Part shown: positions 1 through 5,909 of the stretch, piece after piece
Layout of the letters: every line of letters starts with the position of its first letter
Numbering within the stretch: the stretch's first letter is position 1
DNA from: Acidimicrobiia bacterium
GTDB lineage: Bacteria; Actinomycetota; Acidimicrobiia; IMCC26256; JACDBD01
NCBI GenBank assembly: GCA_031177445.1
Contig: JAPSGP010000170.1
Coordinates: forward strand, 1 to 6,554
Direction: 5' to 3'
Length of the DNA stretch: 6,554 nt
Translations under genes and position numbers: made by a program
The notes under the pieces: generated by a model
Database searches by the model: none
Told to the model about the DNA's origin: nothing
The model's input: only the letters and a program-made list of their open reading frames with translations

Positions 1-21
1 TCCGTGCCCTCGATTGCTAGA

Positions 22-33
22 TGACCTCGGTCA
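22..33. promoter_or_regulatory. Inverted repeat TGACC-TC-GGTCA, candidate regulator site
   Basis: Two perfect 5-base arms flank a 2-base spacer about 55 bases upstream of the candidate -35 box. A GTCAC element recurs at 54-58, partly echoing the right arm. Dyads of this size are typical dimer-binding sites, and the operon encodes its own TetR dimer, so this is a possible operator. It could equally belong to the end of an upstream gene outside the window or be chance. Confidence 0.25.
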
Positions 34-86
34 CAGCGGGGCCGCGCCCGGGAGTCACTCGAAGTCGAAGGCACGGAGGACGAGAG

Positions 87-114
87 TTGGGGCGAAGAAG
101 AACAGCGATAACCT
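87..114 (+). promoter_or_regulatory. Candidate sigma-70-type promoter for the transporter operon
   Basis: TTGGGG at 87-92 and TAACCT at 109-114 are separated by 16 bases and resemble weak -35 and -10 boxes (the -10 fits TANNNT). Transcription would begin near 120, only about 15-20 bases before the ATG at 137. This is the only plausible promoter I see in the 136-base leader. The match is weak, especially at -35, and upstream read-through cannot be excluded. Confidence 0.3.
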
Positions 115-116
115 AA

Positions 117-128
117 CCCTGTTCAGGG
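117..128. promoter_or_regulatory. Inverted repeat CCCTG-TT-CAGGG at the start of the operon
   Basis: This perfect 5-base-arm dyad lies between the candidate -10 box and the start codon and runs into the Shine-Dalgarno sequence. A bound TetR dimer here would block transcription initiation, the classic repressor position. At the RNA level, the flanking CCT (112-114) and AGG (129-131) can add three pairs around a two-A bulge. Short arms keep confidence low. Confidence 0.3.
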
Positions 129-131
129 AGG
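125..131 (+). promoter_or_regulatory. Ribosome binding site deciding the transporter start
   Basis: AGGGAGG sits 5 bases before the ATG at 137. It is the strongest Shine-Dalgarno match in the leader and argues for a 744-residue transporter rather than one starting at the upstream TTG at 14. Confidence 0.75.
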
Positions 132-136
132 TCCGG

Positions 137-2371
137 ATGCTTGCTCGCCTCGCCCGTTTCGCCGTGCGGCGCCGCAAGCTCGTCCTCGCCGGCACCGCCG
201 TGTTCTTCGTCGCCGCCGCCGTCCTCGGCGGCGGGGTTTCGTCGAAGCTCGTCAGCGGTGGCTTCGACGACCCCGACTCCGAGTCGGTCGAGGCCGCCGA
301 CGTGCTCGAGGACCAGTTCGGACAGAACTCGCCCAACCTGGTCCTGCTCGTCAGCGCTCGCAACGGGTCGGTCGACGATCCGGCCGTCGCCGCTGCCGGC
401 CGCGCCCTCACCGACGAGCTCGCCGCCGATCCCCGCCTGCGTGAGGTCGCGTCGTACTGGAGCCTCGGCAACGCGCCCCCACTGAAGGGCAACGACAGCG
501 GACAGGCCCTCGTGCTGGGTGTGATCAAGGGCGACGACGAGCAGGTCTCCGACCGCATCGAGGCGATCTCGCCGGACTACACGCGGGAAACGGACCTCGT
601 GACGGTCGGCGTCGGTGGTGAAGCCGAGGTGTTCCGGCAGGTCGGTGAGCAGATCGAGAGTGACCTGGTGCGCGCCGAGCTCATCGCCTTCCCGATCACG
701 CTGGTCCTCCTCGTGGTCGTCTTCGGAAGCCTCGTCGCCGCCGGTCTGCCCCTGGCGGTCGGCGGACTCGCGATCGTCGGCACGTTCCTCGTGCTCCTCG
801 GGATCGCATCCCTCACCGACGTGTCGATCTACGCGCTCAACCTCACCACCGCGATGGGACTCGGGCTCGCGATCGACTACAGCCTGTTCGTCGTCTCACG
901 CTTTCGTGAAGAGCTCGATCGCGGTTTGCAGCCCCACGACGCGGTCGTGCGCACGGTCATGACCGCGGGACGGACGGTCGCGTTCAGCGCGGTCACGGTG
1001 GCGATCTCGCTGGCCGCGTTGCTCGTGTTCCCGCTCGCGTTCCTCCGCTCGTTCGCCTACGCCGGCATCGCGGTGTCGATGCTGGCAGCCGCGGGGGCAG
1101 TGGTCTTCCTGCCCGCGCTCCTCGCCGTCCTCGGCACGCGCGTCAACGCGCTGCGACTCTGGCGGCACAAGCCCAAGCCGGAAGGCCAGGGTGTCTGGCA
1201 CCGGGTCGCGACCATCGTCATGCGGCGCCCCGTGCCGGTCGCCACCGTGGTCATCATGCTCCTCGTGCTGTTGGGGCTGCCGTTCTTCCACATCCGCTTC
1301 GGCCTGCCCGACGACCGCGTCCTTCCCGCAGACCTGTCGAGCCGCCAGGTCCAGACCGAGATCCGCCGGAACTTCAACTCCAACGAAACCGGCGCGCTGC
1401 AGGTGGTCGCAGCCGGCATCGACGATCCGAGCCGTCGCCAGAACGAGATCGACGCCTATGCGACCGAGCTCTCCGACCTCGACGGCGTGGCCCGTGTGGA
1501 CGCGGCCACCGGGAGTTACGCCCGTGGCAGCCGGGTGGCGGAGCCGGGCCCGATCTCCCAGCGCTTCGAGGCGGAACGCGGCACGTGGTTTTCCGTCGTC
1601 CCCGCAGTCGAGCCGCTGTCCCCGGCGGGCGAGCATCTCGCGCGCGAGGTACGCGATCTCCAGGCGCCGTTCCCTGTGCAGGTCACCGGCGATCCGGCCG
1701 AGCTGATCGACTCGAAGGACTCGCTGTTCGGCCGCCTACCGCTGGCGGCGGCGCTCATCGCACTGGCGACGTTCGTGTTGCTGTTCCTGATGTTCGGAGG
1801 GATCCTGGTCCCGATCAAGGCGCTCATCATCAACATGCTGAGCCTCACCGCGACGTTCGGAGCCATCGTGTGGGTCTTCCAGGACGGGCACCTGTCAGGC
1901 GTCCTCGACTTCACGCCGACCGGGACGATCGCGGCCACGATGCCGATCCTCATGTTCTGCGTCGCGTTCGGGCTGTCGATGGACTACGAGGTCTTCCTGC
2001 TCTCGCGCATCAAGGAGGAGCACGACCGCACCGGCGACAACACCAGCTCGGTCGCCGTCGGCCTGGAGCGCACAGGGAGGATCGTCACGGCCGCGGCCCT
2101 GATCATCAGCGTGGTTTTCCTCGCCTTCGCGACGTCGGGTGTGACCTTCGTCAAGCTCTTCGGTGTGGGACTGGCGCTGGCCGTGCTCATGGACGCCTTC
2201 GTGATCCGGGCCACGCTCGTGCCGGCCTTCATGCGGCTCGCCGGCGAGGCGAACTGGTGGGCGCCCGGACCGCTCCGGCGGTTCCACGAGAGGTTCGGGA
2301 TCTCCGAGACCGACGAAACGCTCGTCACCGAACCGGAGACGCGTGAGCCCGAGCCGGTCGGGTCCCGATGA
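137..2371 (+). CDS. MMPL family (RND superfamily) membrane transporter
   Basis: This 744-residue inner-membrane protein is predicted to be a proton-driven exporter of a lipid or other hydrophobic small molecule. It shows the duplicated RND layout: one N-terminal membrane helix (about residues 15-33), an extracytoplasmic loop (about 34-179), five or so helices (180-332), a helix at about 365-384, a second loop (about 385-532) and five more helices (533-701). Each half carries the family's Asp-Tyr pair in a membrane helix, D247-Y248 (GLAIDYSLF) and D616-Y617 (GLSMDYEVF), which in MmpL proteins form the proton relay. The size fits the YdfJ/ActII-3 type rather than the larger mycobacterial MmpLs. 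The ATG at 137 is chosen because AGGGAGG lies 5 bases upstream; an in-frame TTG at 14 would add 41 polar, basic residues without a good ribosome binding site. The C-terminal tail (about 720-744) is acidic. Its stop overlaps the tetR start (ATGA), implying one operon. The substrate cannot be read from the sequence. Confidence 0.93.
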   Translation: MLARLARFAVRRRKLVLAGTAVFFVAAAVLGGGVSSKLVSGGFDDPDSESVEAADVLEDQFGQNSPNLVLLVSARNGSVDDPAVAAAGRALTDELAADPRLREVASYWSLGNAPPLKGNDSGQALVLGVIKGDDEQVSDRIEAISPDYTRETDLVTVGVGGEAEVFRQVGEQIESDLVRAELIAFPITLVLLVVVFGSLVAAGLPLAVGGLAIVGTFLVLLGIASLTDVSIYALNLTTAMGLGLAIDYSLFVVSRFREELDRGLQPHDAVVRTVMTAGRTVAFSAVTVAISLAALLVFPLAFLRSFAYAGIAVSMLAAAGAVVFLPALLAVLGTRVNALRLWRHKPKPEGQGVWHRVATIVMRRPVPVATVVIMLLVLLGLPFFHIRFGLPDDRVLPADLSSRQVQTEIRRNFNSNETGALQVVAAGIDDPSRRQNEIDAYATELSDLDGVARVDAATGSYARGSRVAEPGPISQRFEAERGTWFSVVPAVEPLSPAGEHLAREVRDLQAPFPVQVTGDPAELIDSKDSLFGRLPLAAALIALATFVLLFLMFGGILVPIKALIINMLSLTATFGAIVWVFQDGHLSGVLDFTPTGTIAATMPILMFCVAFGLSMDYEVFLLSRIKEEHDRTGDNTSSVAVGLERTGRIVTAAALIISVVFLAFATSGVTFVKLFGVGLALAVLMDAFVIRATLVPAFMRLAGEANWWAPGPLRRFHERFGISETDETLVTEPETREPEPVGSR

Positions 2372-3036
2372 GCCGAGCCCGTACCACCGCCCGGCCCGGT
2401 ACGCGTCAACGGGCGCGTCGCGGTGAGGGCGAGAAGCTTCGGGAGGAGATCCTCGATGCCGCCGAACGGCTGGTCGTGGAGGCCCGGAACCCGGACGCGG
2501 TGGCCATCCGCGCGATCGCCGAAGCCGTAGGCGTGACTCCCCCGTCGATCTACCTCCACTTCCCCGACAAGGAAGCGCTCATCTTCGAGGCGTGCGAGCG
2601 CCGCTTCGAGGAGTTCGACGCGACGATCGAGGCGGCGGGTGACTCAGTCGACGATCCGATCGAGAGCCTGCGCCGCCGCGGTCGGGCGTACGTGCAGTTC
2701 GGGCTCGAACATCCCGAGGCGTACCGGGTGCTGTTCATGACGGGATACCCCGGACGCGATCCGAGCCACGCGTTCGCGGGAGCTGGTGCGCGGTCGTTCG
2801 GTCACCTCGTCGAGGCGGTCCGGCGCGCCATGGATGCCGGCCTCTTGCGTCGCGTCGATCCCGTGGTTGCGGCGACGGGCTTCTGGACCGCGGTGCACGG
2901 GATCACGTCGTTGCTGATCTCGATGCCTGACAACTTCCCATGGCCCGACCGCGACGCGCTGCTCGACCACATCTGCGACGTCCAGATCCGCGGCCTCAGC
3001 GAAACGTCCACCACCGACACAGGGGGAAGCACATGA
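2368..3036 (+). CDS. TetR/AcrR family transcriptional regulator with WHG-type C-terminal domain
   Basis: This 222-residue protein is a one-component DNA-binding regulator, predicted to act as a dimer that releases or changes its operator contact when a small ligand binds. After a basic 20-residue tail, residues 24-75 form the TetR N-terminal domain, with the helix-turn-helix at about 46-65 (AIRAIAEAVGVTPPSIYLHF) followed by the family hallmark PDKEALIFEA. The C-terminal part has HPEAYRVLF (115-123) and a W-x3-HG signature at W173, H177 and G178, matching the WHG ligand-domain subgroup. The start lies inside the transporter's stop codon (ATGA) with only a weak GGTCGGG upstream, so translation is probably coupled to the preceding gene. 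Its stop in turn overlaps the start of the oxygenase gene. Lying between the two enzyme/transport genes rather than divergent from them, it most likely regulates the whole operon and itself from the leader upstream of 137. The ligand is unknown; a substrate or product of the neighbours is an inference. Confidence 0.93.
   Translation: MSRARTTARPGTRQRARRGEGEKLREEILDAAERLVVEARNPDAVAIRAIAEAVGVTPPSIYLHFPDKEALIFEACERRFEEFDATIEAAGDSVDDPIESLRRRGRAYVQFGLEHPEAYRVLFMTGYPGRDPSHAFAGAGARSFGHLVEAVRRAMDAGLLRRVDPVVAATGFWTAVHGITSLLISMPDNFPWPDRDALLDHICDVQIRGLSETSTTDTGGST
3021..3026 (+). promoter_or_regulatory. Ribosome binding site deciding the oxygenase start
   Basis: AGGGGG lies 6 bases before the ATG at 3033, inside the last codons of the tetR gene. 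It supports the start that overlaps the tetR stop, and gives the oxygenase its own initiation signal in addition to any coupling. Confidence 0.7.
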
Positions 3037-4388
3037 CCATCATCGAGAACCGCTACCTCGCAGGGAACTTCGCACCGGTGAAGGACGAGCTCGCGGTGCA
3101 CGACTTGCCGGTGGAGGGGTCGATCCCGACGGAGCTGAACGGCCGCCTCCTGCGCAATGGCCCCAACCCGATCGCGCCCGATCCCGCGACGTACCACTGG
3201 TTCACCGGCGACGGCATGCTCCACGGCGTCGAGCTGCGAGAGGGCAAGGCCGTGTCGTACCGCAACCGCTGGGTCCGGACCGACGGGGCGTGCGAGCTCC
3301 TGGGCGAGTCGCCGATTGCCGGCCAGCCCGACGACGTGTTCGTCGGCGGCTCGAGCAGGGCCAACACGCACGTCGTCGCGCATGCGGGCAAGATCCTGGC
3401 GTTGGTAGAGGTGTGCCTCCCGACCGAGGTCCGGCCCGATCTTTCGACCATCGGTCGGTACGACTTCGGCGGCCGGCTCCGGTCCCCGATGACCGCGCAC
3501 CCGAAGATCGATCCGGTGACCGGCGAGATGCTGTTCTTCGGCTACGACATCATGGGGCCGCCATGGCTCCGGTATCACGTCGTCGACGCGGGCGGCGAGC
3601 TCGTGCGCAGCGAGGACATCGACATCGCCGGTGCGTCGATGGTGCACGACTTCGCCATCACCGAGCGCCACGTCGTCTTCTTCGACCTGCCCGTAGTCTT
3701 CGACCTGAACCTGCTCGGCCAGCGGCCGTTCCCTGCGGCCTGGAACCCCGAGTACGGCGCGCGCGTCGGCGTCATGCCCCGCGATGGCGGCAACGCCGAC
3801 GTCCGGTGGTACGAGGTCGAGCTCTGCTACGTGTTCCACCCCCTCAACGCCTACGACGACGAGGACGGCCGCGTGGTCGTCGATGTGGTGCGTCACCCGA
3901 AGATGTTCGACCGGGATCTGTACGGTCCGGCCGAGCTCCCGCCGACGCTCGACCGCTGGACCATCGACCTGGCTTCCGGCAAGGTCATCGAAGAACGCCT
4001 CGACGAACATCCGCAGGAGCTCCCCCGAGTCGACCCTCGGGTCGTCGGGCGCCGTCATCGCTACGGGTACGCACCGCTCACGCCGGTGTTCGATCACGGA
4101 TCGGTGGATTTCCGTGGCCTCGTCAAGCACGACTTGGTCGCGGGGACGTCACAGATCCACGACTTCGGCCCGGGCACGCACGCGGGCGAAGCCGTGTTCG
4201 TTCCCGCGGACGACGAGTCCGGCGAGGACGAGGGCTGGGCGCTCGTCGTGGTCTACGACGAGGCGCGCGACGGCAGCGACCTGGTTATCCTCGACGGCAC
4301 CGACTTCGCCGGCGCCGAGGTCGCACGGGTCCGGCTGCCGCAGCGGGTGCCGTTCGGGTTCCACGGCTCGTGGGTGCCCGACCGGTAG
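3033..4388 (+). CDS. Carotenoid oxygenase family protein (Fe(II) dioxygenase cleaving a polyene or stilbene-like C=C bond)
   Basis: This 451-residue protein belongs to the RPE65/carotenoid cleavage dioxygenase family, seven-bladed propellers with a non-heme Fe(II) at the axis that split a C=C bond with O2 to give two carbonyl products. All four iron-binding histidines are visible in family contexts: H156 (MTAHPKID), H205 (MVHDFAIT), H269 (YVFHPLNAYD) and H443 (GFHGSWVP). The three second-shell glutamates are also present: E126 (LALVEV), E329 (QELPRVD) and E386 (AGEAVFVP). The N-terminal signature LNGRLLRNGPNP (35-46) and FTGDGMLHG (57-65) fit too. It lacks a signal peptide, so it is cytoplasmic or membrane-associated. 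The ATG at 3033 is chosen because AGGGGG at 3021-3026 sits just upstream and the family N-terminus starts there; an in-frame ATG at 2940 would add 31 arginine-rich residues encoded inside tetR. The start overlaps the tetR stop (ATGA). Likely substrates are carotenoids or apocarotenoids; the exact bond cleaved is not predictable. Confidence 0.93.
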   Translation: MTIIENRYLAGNFAPVKDELAVHDLPVEGSIPTELNGRLLRNGPNPIAPDPATYHWFTGDGMLHGVELREGKAVSYRNRWVRTDGACELLGESPIAGQPDDVFVGGSSRANTHVVAHAGKILALVEVCLPTEVRPDLSTIGRYDFGGRLRSPMTAHPKIDPVTGEMLFFGYDIMGPPWLRYHVVDAGGELVRSEDIDIAGASMVHDFAITERHVVFFDLPVVFDLNLLGQRPFPAAWNPEYGARVGVMPRDGGNADVRWYEVELCYVFHPLNAYDDEDGRVVVDVVRHPKMFDRDLYGPAELPPTLDRWTIDLASGKVIEERLDEHPQELPRVDPRVVGRRHRYGYAPLTPVFDHGSVDFRGLVKHDLVAGTSQIHDFGPGTHAGEAVFVPADDESGEDEGWALVVVYDEARDGSDLVILDGTDFAGAEVARVRLPQRVPFGFHGSWVPDR

Positions 4389-4400
4389 CTTTCGCCCCTC

Positions 4401-4892
4401 ATGCGTTCTCGCGCCGGGCTCGCGCTGGTGGTGTCTGTGGGATTGGTCGGGTTGGCCCTCGCCGCCTGCTCGGACGACGACTCGAAGCAGTCCGAGGGTT
4501 CGACGACCACGACGACCACATCGACGACGTCGACGACCTCCACCACCGTGCCGGCCACGACGACCACCCTCCCCGCCACGACGACGTCGACGACTCCACC
4601 GACGTCGGCGCCCGGCATCACACCGGAGGCGTGTGCGCAGCAGCTCTTCGACGCCTGGGCCGCAGGGAACCAGTCGGCCGCGCCATCATGCGCGTCGGCC
4701 ACGGCGGTGCAGCAGCTCTTCGCCGAGAGCTACGCGCCGCCCTATCAGGGACCGAACTGCCAGGGGCCAGCGGGCTCGGTGTTCTGCACCTGGACCGGCG
4801 GCGGCGGCGCGATCGTGATGGAGGTCCGCAACGCAACCGGCGGCCTCCCCGTCGAGGTGATCAGCGTCACCCGAACCGGCGCCGAGCCCTAG
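4401..4892 (+). CDS. Small lipoprotein with Thr-rich linker, unknown function
   Basis: The 163-residue product starts with a basic n-region (MRSR), a hydrophobic segment (about residues 5-20) and a lipobox LAAC, so cleavage before C23 and lipid attachment should anchor it on the outer face of the membrane. Residues 24-33 are acidic and polar. Residues 35-66 are almost only Thr, Ser and Pro, with a near-repeat of PATTTT and PATTTS, forming an extended spacer. The small C-terminal domain (about 73-163) has four cysteines, C78, C97, C120 and C129, that could form two disulfides outside the cell, and motifs such as LFDAWAAGN and AVQQLFAESY. I do not recognise a named family. It begins 12 bases after the oxygenase stop, so it may be the last gene of that transcript, but no Shine-Dalgarno sequence precedes its ATG. 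The signal peptide fixes the start at 4401. Codon use resembles its neighbours outside the repetitive linker. Confidence 0.87.
   Translation: MRSRAGLALVVSVGLVGLALAACSDDDSKQSEGSTTTTTTSTTSTTSTTVPATTTTLPATTTSTTPPTSAPGITPEACAQQLFDAWAAGNQSAAPSCASATAVQQLFAESYAPPYQGPNCQGPAGSVFCTWTGGGGAIVMEVRNATGGLPVEVISVTRTGAEP
4498..4604 (+). repeat. Low-complexity ACG/ACC-rich repeat encoding the Thr-rich linker
   Basis: The stretch is built from Thr and Ser codons (ACG, ACC, TCG). CGACGACGTCGACGAC occurs twice, at 4522-4537 and 4579-4594. GCCACGACGAC occurs at 4554-4564 and 4575-4585, a 21-base period that gives the 7-residue near-repeat PATTTT(L)/PATTTS. Such tracts expand and contract by slippage, so the linker length may vary between strains. 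Confidence 0.75.
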
Positions 4893-4901
4893 GACCGAAC
4901 T

Positions 4902-4928
4902 GGAGGAGGAGCCGGCCCCGCCACCTCC
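4902..4928. terminator. Imperfect hairpin between the convergent genes
   Basis: GGAGG at 4902-4906 (or 4905-4909) can pair with CCTCC at 4924-4928, with two further G-C pairs past a mismatch. It occupies the 46-base gap between the lipoprotein stop and the etfA stop, where a bidirectional terminator is expected. No T-run follows on either strand, so it would at best be a weak or factor-assisted terminator. Confidence 0.25.
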
Positions 4929-4938
4929 GCCCGAACGC

Positions 4939-5907
4939 TCAGCCCTTGGCCTTGAGCGCCTCGATCAGCTTCGGGACGACCTTCGTCGCGTCGCCGACCA
5001 CACCGAGATCGGCGACGCTGAAGATCGGCGCCTCGGGGTCCTTGTTGATGGCGATGATGTTGTCGGAGCTCTTCATGCCGACCATGTGCTGGGTCGCGCC
5101 CGAGATGCCGATCGCGATGTAGACCTTCGGCTTCACCGTCTTGCCGGTCTGGCCGACCTGCTTCGCGTACGGCACCCAACCGGCGTCGACGATCGCCCGC
5201 GACGCGCCCGATGCGCCCTTCAGCAACTTGGCCAGGTCGTCGACCAGGGGCTCGTAGTTCTCGGCGCTGCCGAGCCCGCGCCCGCCCGACACCACCACCT
5301 CGGCCTCCTCGAGCTTCGGCCCTTCCTGCTCCTCGACGTGGTGCTCGAGCACGCGCGCCTCCGCCGCCCGACCGGCGTCGACGCCGTCGACCACCGCGAC
5401 CTCGGCCGCGCCCCCGCCGGATGGCTCTGCGGCGAACGTCTTGGGGCGTATCGCCGCCAAGTGCGGCTTCGGGCCTTCGAAGGCGGCGGTGACGATCGTG
5501 TTGCCGCCGAAGACCGCGGTCGAGACCTTCACGGTGTCGCCATCGACCTCGACACCGTTCCCGTTGGTGAGGACGGGGCGATCGAGCTTCGCCGAGAGAC
5601 GGGCGATGGCGTCGCGCCCGTCGTAGGACTGGGCGAAGAGCACGAGGTCGGGCTGGTCGGCTTCGATGAGCTTGGCGAGGAGCGCCGCGCCCACGGGGCC
5701 CCGCAGCGACTCCCCGGCGTCGGCGGCGTGCACCTTGCCAGCCCCATACTCACCGAGCTGGGACGCGATGGCGTCGGCGTCACCGCCGACGTACACGGCT
5801 TCCACGGTGTCGCCGATCTCGCGCGCCTTGGTCAGCAGCTCGAGCGTCGGGGTGCTCACCTTGCCCTCCTCGGCTTCGGCGTACACCCACACCTTGGGGA
5901 GACTCAT
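4939..5907 (-). CDS. etfA: Electron transfer flavoprotein alpha subunit
   Basis: This 322-residue subunit (also called FixB) binds the redox-active FAD of the EtfAB heterodimer, which takes electrons from acyl-CoA and other dehydrogenases and passes them to ETF-quinone oxidoreductase. The N-terminal domain (about 1-190) starts VWVYAEAEEGKVS and contains FAQSYDGRDAIARLSAKL (91-108). The C-terminal FAD domain has VSGGRGLGS (206-214), S236-R237, QTG (253-255), the signature VYIAIGISGATQH (262-274) and AINKDPEAPIF (286-296). S236, R237, T254 and H274 have the same spacing as human ETF-alpha S248, R249, T266 and H286, which contact FAD, so this is a standard electron-transferring ETF. Within the signature, V262 and T272 stand where L/I and I/V are usual. 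The ATG at 5907 is chosen because AAGGTGG lies 7 bases upstream and the family N-terminus begins there; upstream in-frame sequence only overlaps etfB. It follows etfB by 2 bases, so the two are co-translated. Confidence 0.97.
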   Translation of the reverse strand: MSLPKVWVYAEAEEGKVSTPTLELLTKAREIGDTVEAVYVGGDADAIASQLGEYGAGKVHAADAGESLRGPVGAALLAKLIEADQPDLVLFAQSYDGRDAIARLSAKLDRPVLTNGNGVEVDGDTVKVSTAVFGGNTIVTAAFEGPKPHLAAIRPKTFAAEPSGGGAAEVAVVDGVDAGRAAEARVLEHHVEEQEGPKLEEAEVVVSGGRGLGSAENYEPLVDDLAKLLKGASGASRAIVDAGWVPYAKQVGQTGKTVKPKVYIAIGISGATQHMVGMKSSDNIIAINKDPEAPIFSVADLGVVGDATKVVPKLIEALKAKG

Positions 5908-5909
5908 CG

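Noticed and set aside
37..50. GC-rich inverted repeat CGGG/CCCG that might terminate an upstream gene
   Set aside because: The stem is only four pairs with no T-run, and no upstream gene end can be established in the first 24 bases.
14..136. N-terminal extension of the transporter from a TTG at 14
   Set aside because: The extra 41 residues are polar and basic and unlike the family N-terminus, while the ATG at 137 has a strong, well-spaced ribosome binding site.
896..1636. Minus-strand open frame of 246 codons inside the transporter gene
   Set aside because: Composition is Arg/Asp/His-rich without motifs, and the plus-strand transporter is unambiguous over the same bases.
2802..4130. Long minus-strand open frame of 442 codons opposite tetR and the oxygenase gene
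   Set aside because: Its product is rich in Arg, His, Val and Asp with no recognisable domain. It lies fully opposite two convincing genes, as expected for antisense frames in GC-rich DNA.
4498..4604. Possible CRISPR-like or tandem repeat array
   Set aside because: The repeats are codon-level Thr/Ser repetition within a lipoprotein linker, with no spacer structure.
3290..5122. Plus-strand open frame of 610 codons running through the oxygenase, lipoprotein and etfA 3' end
   Set aside because: It is an Arg-rich, low-complexity translation crossing three confident genes, one of them on the other strand, and has no ribosome binding site or family motif.
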